Source: Sepioteuthis lessoniana
Taxonomy: Eukaryota; Mollusca; Cephalopoda; Myopsida; Loliginidae
Assembly (NCBI GenBank): GCA_963585895.1
Contig: OY757907.1
Coordinates: 107,816,512-107,880,511 of the forward strand
Direction: 5' to 3'
DNA: 64,000 nucleotides
This document shows positions 43,311-53,405 of this stretch, one piece after another. The notes under the pieces are model-generated. The model had not been told where the DNA came from. It saw only the letters and a program-made list of their open reading frames with translations, and made no database searches. Position 1 is the stretch's first letter. Each line of letters begins with the position of its first letter. Position numbers and translations under genes: made by a program.

Positions 43311-43785
43311 ATAACATAATTGGTAAATATCACTTGGCATGACCGTAAGTTATTTGATATATATTCTGAATGATATATGAAGAATATGTATGGAAAATTA
43401 GTCGAATTACTTGTGAAATTTCTGCATTATACCCTTTTATTAAAATATATTACACAAAGTACAAGAATTCAAGACAGCTTTTTAAAGAGGTGACTTGTTT
43501 CTAAGAGATTTAATAGCAATCATCATTCAAGTTTTGGTGAGGACCTGAAGTACAGATCTATTCTCCATATTTCACAAATGTCTATTTTTTTAGGTATCTA
43601 ATACAAAATAAAAGAAATTGAGATAACTTATCGAAGTAGTATCTCGTTCTTAAAGGATGTGATGGTATCCATCATTTGGATTTTGGCAAAGATTCAAAGT
43701 GCGAGTCGGTTCTTCACTTGTCCTTAGTGAGTTCCATCCATTTACTTTTTATTTTTTTCTGGTTTCCAAAGATAAAAGAGGAATC
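43311..43785. other. No gene recognised
   Basis: No family assigned. Confidence 0.5.
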
Positions 43786-44415
43786 TCAGTGATGTAGTGG
43801 CTAACATACTGGACTGCAACATGTTAGGAAGAGAATTCAAACTCCAATCGTTCTAGCCCAGTCAGTAGGGGCTGTAGAATACACTGCCTGCATCTCTACA
43901 GAGGTTAAGACCTGTATATGACCTTAAACAATCTGATGGTGAGGCTCCAGTAATGCTGGAGCTGTGGGCAATGTTGATTACCCCTTTATTGCCATTACTC
44001 CCAGGTCTACTCTAGCCTGGAGTGGTAGCATCTGACAGTGTCCTTTTAGTCAAATAGAACTATTTGACATTTAAACTGAGTTCAAACAAATGACTTTTGC
44101 AAAATTTAATTGTTAGAAATAGAACTACTTGCTCTACATAATGTGTTTATAGATAATATGTATTTAATATGTATATGTAAAAACAGGATTTGGCATTAAA
44201 TAACCAACAATGGTTGATTTGCCATAAAACCCAAACCAACCAATCCAGTCGTTCTATTACATTCACTTTGAGACTAAGAGCCTAAGGAAAAGTTAGAACT
44301 TTCTTACTCCCTAGCTATGGATTAAACAGTACTACTACTACTGTCCTTACACAAAGATAGCTTTGACAATAAATATCCCATAAAGGTTGATATGCCATTG
44401 AAAACGAAGAACCCA
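43786..44415 (+). repeat. SINE-B host split by SINE-C
   Basis: 43786-43855 is the SINE-B head (GTAGTGGCTAACATACTGGA). 44257-44415 is the rest (ATTACATTCACTTTGAGAC to AAAGGTTGATATGCCATTG). Confidence 0.82.
43856..44243 (+). repeat. SINE-C with ~12-13-bp target-site duplication
   Basis: Complete from GCCCAGTCAGTAGGGGC to AAACCCAAACCAACC. TCCAATCGTTCTA before and TCCAGTCGTTCTA (44244-44256) after. Confidence 0.88.
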
Positions 44416-44759
44416 AACCAAACACAAAAACCTTACTTGAATTGATCTTGTCACTTTACATCAAACACTGATGAAGGGGCAGACAATTACATATTTTTAG
44501 TTGCAACATATATTGTTATTGTTTAAACAATACATAGTGAAATCGTTTTTTGTTAAGGAAGAAAACTCTGTGAATTGAATCTGTATTATTTACCAGGAGG
44601 CTATTCAGATTTAAATGATAAAATAAATCTCTTGTAGAATTACAATTACATAGAAAAACACACACAATAAAACAAATAAATAAAATTTCCAAATGCCATA
44701 AATTTCCCATTAAATGTTCCTGTTAAAACAAAACTGTCTTGAGAGAAATTAAGAGAGAA
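44416..44759. other. No gene recognised
   Basis: AT-rich DNA without a known repeat. Confidence 0.5.
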
Positions 44760-45023
44760 AAAAAGGCAAAAATTGTTATTTTTCTTTATTTTTCTATTTT
44801 TTTCACTATTTCATTCTCTCTTTATCTCTTCTTTCTCCCCTCTTTCTTTCATATTTTTGATTGTCTCTAACAATTTCTTTCTCTTTTTGTTTTAGTTAAA
44901 ACCTTCATCTTTCTCTCCCTCTTAAAACCTTTCTTTCTTTTTATCCTTTCTTCATTAAAAACTTTCTTTTTATCTTACATACATTCTCTTTGTTAGAACC
45001 TTCCCCTTTTTTTTACACTTTCT

Positions 45024-45059
<36 letters not shown>

Positions 45060-45320
45060 CACTTTGAGTTAAAACCTTACTTTTTCTCTTAAATTTTTTC
45101 TTTTCTCTCTCTCTCTCTCCTCCACATGCTTTCCTCTTTTCTTTCTTTTTTAGTTAAAACCTTTTTTCTTTCACTCTTTCTCTCTTACTTAAAATCTTTC
45201 TTTCTCTATTTTTTAGTTAAAAACTTTCTTATTCTCTCATACTCTCTTCATTAAAACCTTTCTTTTTATTTCATACTCTCTTAGTTAAAACCTTTCTTTT
45301 TCTCTTAAACTTTCTTCCCT

Positions 45321-45376
<56 letters not shown>

Positions 45377-45430
45377 TTTCTTTCTCTTTTAATTAAGACC
45401 TTTTTCTCTTGGGTTTTCAATTTATCTCTT
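44760..45430. repeat. Polypyrimidine tract with (TC)n and a TAGTTAAAACCTTTCTT minisatellite
   Basis: About 670 bp in which the plus strand is mostly T and C. Perfect (TC)n blocks at about 45025-45057 and 45321-45373. A loose unit TAGTTAAAACCTTTCTTTTT recurs many times. No coding content. Confidence 0.9.
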
Positions 45431-46139
45431 AGTTAAAACTTTTAAAATGTCACTATAAGAACAAGAATAAAAAAGCTGAATTTTCAAAAAAAAGAAAACA
45501 CACACAGACAGAAAAACACCTCAACAAATTACTTGGTCTCCCTTGATGCTTTCATGCCTTCTAGAGTTTCTTTTAAAATAACAGTATTAATGATTATTTT
45601 TCAAGGCAGTGCCCTCAACTCATACTTTAAATCATTCTGAATTTCTTGACTCTTTATCCTGTACAGTTTCATTAATGAAGTTGATATCTGGTTACTCCAT
45701 TGCTTAAAAGTCTATAAAAGTTGGGAAATTAATATCTAGTAAATGATATGTTAAAGAGGCAATGATAATGACAGGAAAGAAGCTTTAAAAGCTTCCACCT
45801 TGATTACAAAAATACAAGGTTAAAATAAAATGAGTTCATCATTAACTTTTACTTTCTTGAATATATCCATCAAAGCTTTTATTCAGAAACATTTTTTTTC
45901 AAATCAGTTTGAACGACTGCTTTTTTTTTTCTGTAGTTAAATGACTTTGTTTAATAGATATGCATTTGCTGTAATAAGAGGTCTCCTCTTTGTGTTTCAT
46001 TCAAATCAAACTGTTTTACAGTTTTAAAGATACCAAAAATTAATGATATAAATGCAATTGGCATAAGTTGTGAATAAATAATATATCATATTTATCCATC
46101 AACTTGATGATGACCATTAAAAAAGCCAAAGCTTAACAC
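45431..46139. other. No gene recognised
   Basis: AT-rich. Confidence 0.5.
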
Positions 46140-46345
46140 TCTGTCAGCAGGGTTTAGAATATGCAGACACTATCTCCTGAAGAGAGGTAAATCCTCCCTT
46201 GGTATAACACTAAACTGCATCTCATGATGAGGCTCTTTTTCAAGAGTTTTAGTGAGTGTGGAGTCACCCAGTCATTGCTATTACTCCCAGGTCTACTCTC
46301 ATCCAGTGTAGTAGTATCTGTTTGGGCTAAAACGATCTGCATAAA
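46140..46345 (+). repeat. SINE-C, 5' part, diverged
   Basis: GTCAGCAGGGTTTAGAATATG, GGTATAACACTAAACTGC, TTGCTATTACTCCCAGG. Confidence 0.7.
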
Positions 46346-46439
46346 GATTATTTGTATTTATTACTGCTATAATGACCTACCTACACAATAATGTACTCTT
46401 TCTCCTTCATAAATACTAACCCTATTTTACTTTCACTGA

Positions 46440-46825
46440 GACTTCCTCGAAGCACTGGGCTGGGACACGCCTCAGTTGGCCGTGTTGGTCAATACATGGA
46501 TCTGGTCTGGTGTGTCCTAGTTCCACTGGCAGTTGGTCAAGGCCATCCGACAAAGATTCCAGTAAGCCAGTATTCATGTTGGGCACACTCACGTCAACAT
46601 CCTCCAGCCTTAGGAGGCCATTCCTCTAGGCTTTAACCCTTCTTGGAGGGTCTGAGTTTATCCCCTGGTGCCTGAGGCACCCCTTTTTAGGAGAATGCAA
46701 ATAGGTTCCCAGGCATTTTTGGAGCTGCCAAGTATGTCTGGGCTACAACCCTGTACGCGGACCCACTAAAAAAACACCTTCTGCCACACCCGTTCACTTG
46801 GTGGGACGAATAACAAATACCAACT
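46440..46825. repeat. Repeat G (third copy, with extra 5' sequence)
   Basis: The 3' two-thirds match the 2152-2739 units (CCTTAGGAGGCCATTCCTCT, GAGGCACCCCTTTTTAGG, GGCATTTTTGGAGCTGCC). 46440-46590 (CCTCAGTTGGCCGTGTTGG) is not present in the dimer. Confidence 0.7.
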
Positions 46826-47339
46826 TTCTCCCAGCAGTCAAACCTGACAGTTCGGATGGACACTTCTACCTGCTGTACTAACACTTATTTTGTATATAGG
46901 TTCTATTCATTCAATACACTTGTTCAACCTACTTTCTCTTCTTCCATGTCTTCTTTCTAACCCCAAACAGGCCATAATTGGGACCTTGTGCAAAAAAACA
47001 AAAAAAATTTTTTAATAAACACTTAAACAACTGTAAAAGAAATGTAAGACTGGGAACATAGAATGAATGCATTTCCCTAATTTCTTTGCATGAAATACCG
47101 TATTTGTTAATTAAAAATAATTTAATAATAAATACTGAACTTGCGAATTTACGTATTCACAGATGTATATATTTTATCTATTGCCTTTGCATATTAAAAT
47201 CTTCCATATATAAAAGATCACCAAATTGAAATAGGTTTCTTAGAATTTATATCAAGAATGATTCATTTGTTTTTATTCTTCTCTTTCATGTGAATCTTGT
47301 TTTAAATTTTGGAAACCCACAACAAAAATTATTCTTGTA
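46826..47339. other. No gene recognised
   Basis: AT-rich. Confidence 0.5.
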
Positions 47340-47625
47340 CTTACCCAAACCCTCCGTCAAAGGGAAGGACATGACACAATGTCATTTTTAGAGTAAAACC
47401 GGTTTTGAATCAAGAGTTTTTCTTTCTCCAATACTGGTTGCCTAACCTTGGCTGAAAAACCTTGTCTGTCTTAGTATTTAACCATAATTGTGGCTAGTTT
47501 GAGAACAGAGAGAGTTATGCCTTTTTTAAAGGCATGAGCACAAAAATACAAACAACCTAATGCTGGATTTGAACTTGGATTGACAATCGCATTCCCTAAA
47601 ACAATAATTATTACACTAAATGCAA
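47340..47625 (-). repeat. SINE-A, diverged
   Basis: GACATGACACAATGTCATTT, CAAGAGTTTTTCTTTCTCC, GCTGGATTTGAACTTGG. Confidence 0.75.
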
Positions 47626-47645
47626 CTTCACACTGAAATGATTTT

Positions 47646-48080
47646 GCCCAGTTGGCTGGGGCTGTAGAATACACCTACTGCACCTTTCCAGAAGGGTAAG
47701 ACCCCACCCCACAACGAGTTGGATATGACACTAAACAATCTGATGGTGAGGCTCCAGTAATGCCGGAGCTTTGGGGAATGTACCCCTTCATTGCCTTTGC
47801 TCCCAGGTCCATTCTGGCCCAGAATGGTAGCACCTGATATGGGTCAAATAAAACTGAAATGCATGCTTATGTTAAACTGAATTACTTGAAATAAACTGTT
47901 TTGATTTTTAAACTGCATACTAATGCTAAACTGAACTGCTTAAAATAGAGCTGTTTTAACATTGAAACTGTATTTATGCTTAACTGAATTGTTTGAATTA
48001 GAATTGTTTGACTAAACTGAATAACTTGAAATAGAAATGTTTTTTTTATTATTAATCTGTGTACTCATGCTAAACTTTAT
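47646..48080 (+). repeat. SINE-C
   Basis: GCCCAGTTGGCTGGGGCTG start, typical body, several minisatellite units. The 3' tail is lost. Confidence 0.85.
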
Positions 48081-48284
48081 GTTTTGTATTAGTATATTCC
48101 AGATATATCATATATTATACTAATATATTTATTATACTAATATTGGTCCTTGGTGAGTGGGTATTTAGCTGAATATCTTCCCTACCACCAAGCATTCCAT
48201 TTCTTGTTTCATAAATTTTCTTTCAAATTAACACTGAATCTGATTTTAAGACAGTAATCTTGACATTATTATAAAAGTTGGTTC

Positions 48285-48560
48285 ATTAAAAGAGAGAAAG
48301 AGAAAGATTAGGTGAAAGAAAAAGTGGGAAGGACAGAAAGAGAAAAATAGAGAGAAGGAGGACACAGACACAGAGACATGAAGAGGTTTTGATACAAAAT
48401 TAGAAAGCAAGGAAGAAGAGAAAGAAAGAAAACGGGAAGGATGAGGAGGATAGATGAATCGAGATAGGTTCATAGAAAGAGAGAGAGAGAGAACAATAAA
48501 TGATGTGTGTATGAGAGAGAGGAAGACTTATAAGTGATGAAGAAACAAAAGAAGGACTTG
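48285..48560. repeat. Polypurine (A/G) tract
   Basis: The plus strand is predominantly A and G (GAGAGAAAGAGAAAG, (GA)n near 48477-48492) over ~275 bp. Confidence 0.8.
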
Positions 48561-48574
48561 AGAAGGAAAGGGGT

Positions 48575-48655
48575 TAAGGTTTCTTTGTTTAATTGCAAAT
48601 CAACTTTCATGACTTATTTAATGCCAAAGCCATTGAGATTGAAGAACAGTCATGT
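48575..48655 (-). repeat. SINE-B 3' fragment
   Basis: TTTAATTGCAAATCAAC..CTTATTTAATGCCAAAGCC, the reverse-oriented shared tail. Confidence 0.65.
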
Positions 48656-48659
48656 TATT

Positions 48660-49115
48660 ATAGCTAGTGGAGATCTTGTAGTGTTATGGCTAAGGTGCTG
48701 AACTGCAGTCTCAAAGTAATCAAGTTTGAATTCCAGCAATCCTATTACATTCACTTTTAGACTAATGCCCTTGGGAAAGGTATTACACCCCTTATCCCAT
48801 AAACTATGGTTTAGATAATGTTGTGATGCTGGCAAAAGAAGGACACAAAAAGGTTAAATAGAAAAACACATATTTAAGTAACAGAAACAAGATACAAGTG
48901 AACCTGGTTAAACAGTAGTTCGTTTATAAGAATCTGAGAGTCCAGTGGATTATCCGCTCACTATGCAAGTGGTATCACACGTGATTGTGTCGCATGAGTT
49001 TGGTCAGCTGACTCTCTCATTGACATGTATTTATAGAGGAGGGCAAGTCCATTATGTAGGGAGTACAACAAATAATACTACAACTCTTCTTCTACAAGAA
49101 TGGTTAATACGCCAG
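48660..49115 (+). repeat. SINE-B host split by a solo LTR
   Basis: 48660-48818 (head to ACTATGGTTTAGATAA) and 49071-49115 (AATAATACTACAACTC..ACAAGAATGG) are consecutive in the SINE-B consensus. Confidence 0.82.
48819..49070 (-). mobile_element. Solo LTR (252 bp) inside SINE-B
   Basis: The minus strand begins TGTTGTACTCCC and ends CATCACAACA, giving TG..CA ends with inverted TGTTGT/ACAACA. A TATAAATA promoter-like box lies ~40 nt from the minus-strand start (about 49028-49035). The flanking GATAA/AATAA and the interrupted SINE-B fix both boundaries with a ~5-bp target duplication, as expected for Ty3/gypsy-type LTR elements. No internal region remains. Confidence 0.82.
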
Positions 49116-49154
49116 GAAACAAAAGAATCAAAATTAAACCATAGCTTGGAAGAT

Positions 49155-49262
49155 AAAATAGGTTTATAATTTTCTTAAGGATATTAATCTAAAAGTGAAT
49201 GTTATAGTGCAACAGGAGTTCTAATTTGGTAACTACAATATCGCAGTCCAGCATGTTAGCCT
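49155..49262 (-). repeat. SINE-B fragment
   Basis: AAGGATATTAATCTAAAAG, AATGTTATAGTGCAACAGGA, ATATCGCAGTCCAGCATGT. Confidence 0.6.
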
Positions 49263-49269
49263 CTCTGCA

Positions 49270-49705
49270 ACAAAGACTGCAGCCCACTGAAGAAGAAAGA
49301 GAGAAGCAGATAATAGAAGTTTATAAACATAATGGCGAGATCTTTGACTAGCATCACTGTTTTGTGGAAGGAAGAACATCAGTTGAAAGTGATGAGCATC
49401 CAAGGAAGGCTTCCTCTTGCTGAAATGCTTAAGAAGGTTCACAACTGGCGGAGACAGATAGAAGACAGATGATCAGAGAGCTTTGTGATGAGATGGATGT
49501 TTCCACTGGGTCATGTCAAGGCATTCGTATTGAAGATTTGGAGATGTGATAAGTTGTGGCCAAGTTTGTTCCACCGTTTTTGATAACAGAATAAAAGGAG
49601 TTTTGGACAACTGTGGCTACAGATTTTGCTGAAATTGATGCTGACTTTTTGAAATCCAGCATATCAAGTCATGAATCATGGGTATATGAGGTGTTTTCAA
49701 AAGTA
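49270..49705 (+). pseudogene. Mariner transposase N-terminal half
   Basis: The plus strand reads CFVEGRTSVESDEHPRKAS, then after a frameshift ETDRRQMIRELCDEMDVSTG, CQGIRIEDLEM, VVAKFVPPFLIT, and FLKSSISSHESWVYE. The last is the region of the first catalytic Asp (usual GDESW), here His. Several stops. It may belong with 50735-51040 as one disrupted copy. Confidence 0.8.
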
Positions 49706-49854
49706 TCAAAACAGAATCTTTAATTTTTTTAAATTTAAGATCTAAAATTTAAATGAAGATCTAAGCTTGTGTGAATCGAGGGTTACAGTGCAATGCAAAT
49801 TGTATTCTCAAGGAATAAAAGAGGATATCTTATCATCATGGGGTGTCAACTGGA

Positions 49855-49945
49855 GAACTGATATAAGTGATGAATGGCTGAAATAGGGATGGATGGTGTG
49901 AGAAAGCCAAAGAAACTTCTGCTGTTAGCATGCCTTGATAATGAT
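49855..49945 (+). pseudogene. RTE LINE 3' fragment (old subfamily)
   Basis: Reads MAEIGMDGVRKPKKLL..ACLDNDE, similar to the end of the fossil at 55430-55870. Confidence 0.5.
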
Positions 49946-50259
49946 GAATGAGAGCTTCACAATTTTGAAAGAAATATAAAAGGTCCACTCTCAAATAGAT
50001 ATTTCTCTTCTATTTTAAAACATTCAGTTCCATTTTTACCTTAATTTTTTCATTCCTCTGCATAAATTTTTTGAGTGAATTATCAAGATCTAGTCTGAGA
50101 GTTGATGCATCTTGAGATTTGCAAATGTACAGCAGAACAATTCATATAATAAACTGATGACATCAAGATGACTAAATAAGTCGCTCCCAATTCACAAAAC
50201 TTTTTTATCGAAATCTTGATAATTTTTCAACATGTTGCAAAAAAGTGCAAGAGCAGTAG

Positions 50260-50705
50260 TGTTATAGATTGACCCTCAACTGAGCCGTCAATCAAGAGAT
50301 GTACCTGTGTAAATAAGCGGAAGAACAGCGGAAGCAGGTGGGCATGAGACAATAATATAATCAGGGTACAGACGGTTTGAGTCAGTTGGAGATAGGATGC
50401 CAACACGAGAATCAGCTTGCAGACTGAGGGTCTTGCGGCCCTCAGTGACCCACAGTTGAGCAACCCCAGCAAGATGAGGAAGAAGTGCGGCTATGGTCGT
50501 GAGAAGAACTTTGGGTCAAAATAAGTCTGTCCCTGTCTCCAACTCATCTCTCACACACAACCAACATCACCCTTTCAAGAATAAAGTTAGAGAGATTATA
50601 TTTTTATAAAGAAGTGTATTCATTCGTTCATTGAAGTTCTTGTCATTATGTTTGATTATGTTCCGCATATATTTGTATATGTATTATGGTTGTGGCTATA
50701 CAACA
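50260..50705 (+). mobile_element. Solo LTR (446 bp) with 4-bp target duplication
   Basis: TGTTATAG at the left and CTATACAACA at the right. GTAG flanks both sides (50256-50259 and 50706-50709). It matches 20479-21066 over GGTTGAGCA-like, GTCTCCAACTC, AATAAAGTTAGAGAG and the 3' end. An AATAAA signal lies near 50581. It is inserted within mariner remnants. Confidence 0.8.
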
Positions 50706-50734
50706 GTAGCCTTCATATTACACCAGACACAATT

Positions 50735-51040
50735 TTTTCTTATTTTCTGAACTGAAAAATCACCTCAAAGGTAAGAGATTTCAGGATCTGGAGAACTTTA
50801 AAAGAAATATGATGGTACTGCTTGAAACCATATCAAATGGAGAGTTTCACTGAAAAACTCACTGGAATAAGTGTTTTGAATAATATTAATGTTTTGAGGA
50901 CATGGAAAACATTAATTAAAAGAAATATGATAACGAAGCTTGACACCATATGAAAAAAAGGAGTTTCCATATTAAAGAGATGCTTTTAACAAACAACTAC
51001 TGGCTGGAATAAATGTGTTGAATGGGAAGAGAAGGAAATA
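50735..51040 (+). pseudogene. Mariner transposase C-terminal part, internally duplicated
   Basis: Reads FFLFSELKNHLKGKRFQDLE, KRNMMVLLETISNGEF, THWNKCFE. A second, more decayed version of the same block follows (FEDMENIN..KKYDNEA, WNKCVEW). Stops in both. Confidence 0.65.
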
Positions 51041-51170
51041 ACTCCTCTACCACCAAATGGCATTAAAATATTTCTTGAGATGCAAGGAGTTCACATGGAA
51101 AGTTTTATCAAAATCGGCACATTAACCTTGGAGACAAAAGGTTACCAGCATGTAAGCAAATGAAGTGCAC

Positions 51171-51324
51171 CTTGCTTAACACTCAGCATTATAAGGTACG
51201 GTTCAAGGGTAAAGTGGAGCAATCCAGGGAATGGAGTAGCGCCCTCCCCTACACCTTGGTGTAGTAGCTATCGAAAAGGGAGCCTTCGGGTCACCCTCGA
51301 CTATGGTCGCTAACTTTACTTTTA
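51171..51324 (+). repeat. SINE-D 3' half
   Basis: CTTGCTTAACACTCAGCA through GGGTCACCCTCGACTATGG and TTTACTTTTAC. The tRNA-like head is missing (5' truncation). Confidence 0.85.
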
Positions 51325-51562
51325 CTATATATATATATATATATATATATACTTATACAATTCTCTTAAATTGACAGACTTTAGACTTGTGGATACAAGT
51401 TAACCAGAAGATCCACTTTATGAAACTCATGATTGATTTTACCCTATTTTATTTTATAATTGAAATATCATGATGTTTTTTTTCGTTCTTGTGTGTAGAG
51501 CACTATAAATTTTATCAATAAAATGTGTGTGTTTATATATGTATATATATATATATATATAT
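51325..51562. repeat. (TA)n microsatellites
   Basis: TA at 51325-51351 (directly at the SINE-D 3' end) and 51542-51562. Confidence 0.9.
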
Positions 51563-51599
51563 GAAGACTAAATAAAACAGACAACTTTTTCTTATTATA

Positions 51600-51771
51600 C
51601 ATATTTTCCCCTCAGTTTTTGTATTTCACATTTCTAAACATCCATCGTTAACCTAGAATTGTTAATATCATCCCTCATGGTCCTGATGATGGTTCAGTAG
51701 AACCGAAACGCTATTGTGTCGACCTCTCAATAAATCATTCGTTCCACTTGGATCATTGTTATCAGTTTTTC

Positions 51772-51773
<2 letters not shown>
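51600..51773 (+). mobile_element. Penelope-like 3' terminal region with hammerhead
   Basis: Collinear with 11085-11280 (-): AACATCCATCGTTAAC, ATCATCCCTC, ribozyme, TCAATAAATCATTCG, CCACTTGGATCATTG, TTATCAGTTTTTCT. Ends at (TA)n. Confidence 0.7.
51679..51724 (+). ncRNA. Type I hammerhead self-cleaving ribozyme motif (best copy)
   Basis: Stem I GGTC (51679-51682) pairs with GACC (51721-51724). Core CTGATGA (51683-51689), one extra U, stem II GGTTC/GAACC with loop AGTA, core GAAA (51705-51708), stem III ACGC/GTGT with loop TATT. C at 51720 is the cleavage nucleotide (GUC triplet). Every invariant core position of a hammerhead is present and all three helices close. The known role in Penelope-like elements and retrozymes is processing of element RNA. 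Activity here is not shown. Confidence 0.75.

Positions 51774-51822
<49 letters not shown>
51774..51822. repeat. (TA)n microsatellite at the Penelope-like 3' end
   Basis: ~48 bp uninterrupted TA. Confidence 0.95.
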
Positions 51823-51824
<2 letters not shown>

Positions 51825-52457
51825 TTAGGAATAACCCAGCCAAAACAGTATATGATAGAAAGATTTTATTAGAGCAATATATTTGAATGCTTTAAATTAG
51901 AGAATAAAGTAATTTACAGTCCTATTTGCAATTGAATAGTAATTATGCAGGACCTGCATTTACTCTGAACATCATTTTCGATCATCCAAATTTTCAATAT
52001 AATTGAGATAACGATGACCTGCAAATTAGAATTTTTCTCTCCTTCCTAAATAGAAGGACAATATCATTATGGACCATGGTTATAATCGGTACCTAATGTG
52101 TTCATTAATTGACTACTATTATATGAAATTTCATTATCAAACTATAAAAAAGATTATTTGTGCTTTTCTCAAGCAGGGTGTGTGATTCCAACACCTTTAA
52201 TAGTTAATATTAGAAACTTTTGGGGAGTTTGTCAAAGGTATTTTATTGTATTCTACAATATCTTATGGTATTTTAGTAAATAGCTCTCTCCTGTTCTTGT
52301 CATTTCTACTGATTATTAATTCCTTGAGGCATAGAGGAATTATAATGTCCCCATCTAGTTTTCAACACTTAAAAGATTACATGAGTCAAAAGTTTTTCAA
52401 TATTTTGGTACCTGTTATATACCCTACCTATGAACATTAATCAGTATGTCCCATTCC
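51823..52457. other. No gene recognised
   Basis: AT-rich. Confidence 0.5.
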
Positions 52458-52469
52458 TCATAAATACAT

Positions 52470-52708
52470 GGGGGGGTGTCCTCGTGGTGTAATGGTTGAA
52501 GCAATGGACTCCAGAATCGTAGTACGCAAGTTCGTACTCCAGTCGTGCTATTACGTTCACTTTCGGGCAAATACCCTTGGGAAAGGTATGAACCCCCTTC
52601 TCCTCCCAGCTATGGGTTAAATAGTACCATTACTGTTCTTCTAGGAGAATAGCTTTGGCATTAAATAACCTACAAAGGTTGATATGTCATTAAACAAACC
52701 AAACCAAA
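52470..52708 (+). repeat. SINE-B with perfect 12-bp target-site duplication
   Basis: Complete, close to consensus. TCATAAATACAT at 52458-52469 and 52709-52720. Confidence 0.94.
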
Positions 52709-52964
52709 TCATAAATACATTGGACACTATTGTGAGGGGAGTAAATATACTAAGTAGTCACCACTAGCAACAGTTACTTTCTTCACGCCGCTGGCAAATA
52801 TTGTATTTTGCTAATGTTATAAAGATTTCCATTTCATTTCCAAACTCTGTTTTGGTTATTTCTCATTCAGTAACCTTTTTGTTCGGTTACAACTGTACCT
52901 GCTCATTTGTGGCATATAAATCATATGACTGAAACAGTTCAAGTAGTAGAGGGTACCAGCTGAG

Positions 52965-53006
52965 GTTCAGATGCAGTTGGTATATTCTACAGCCCCTGCC
53001 AACTGG
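52965..53006 (-). repeat. SINE-C 5' fragment
   Basis: GATGCAGTTGGTATATTCTA and CAGCCCCTGCCAACTGG, the reverse of the SINE-C start. Target of the SINE-E insertion. Confidence 0.75.
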
Positions 53007-53131
53007 ATGCCTTTGGTGGGGTAATGGTTAGCAAGCGAGACTAGCAAACCAACACGAGTGAGTTCGAGTCTCAGTGGGTGTCCCATTCATATGGCCTTGT
53101 GCCACATCTAAGCAAAAAGCTTAGTAAATTA
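53007..53131 (+). repeat. SINE-E monomer with ~19-bp target-site duplication
   Basis: GGTGGGGTAATGGTTAGCAA head, GAGTTCGAGTCTCAGTGG box B region, CCACATCTAAGCAAAAAGC end. TACAGCCCCTGCC..TGG on both sides (two mismatches). Confidence 0.8.
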
Positions 53132-53151
53132 CTACAGCCCCTGCCAGTTGG

Positions 53152-53390
53152 TTTGGTTTGGTTTGGTTTAATGGCATATCAACTCTTTTTAGGTTATTTA
53201 ATGCCAAAGCCATTCTCCTAGAAGAACAGTAGTGGTACTATTTAACCCATAGCTGGGAGGATAAGGGGGCTCATACCTTTCCCAAGGGTATTTGCCCGAA
53301 AGTGAATGTAATAGCGCGACTGGAGTACGAACTCGCGTACTACGATTCCGCAGTCCATCACTTTAATCATTACACCACGAGGACACCCCG
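53152..53390 (-). repeat. SINE-B with perfect 12-bp target-site duplication
   Basis: Complete minus-strand copy. CCTGCCAGTTGG at 53140-53151 and 53391-53402, that is, inside the duplication made by SINE-E. Confidence 0.94.
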
Positions 53391-53405
53391 CCTGCCAGTT
53401 GGGCT

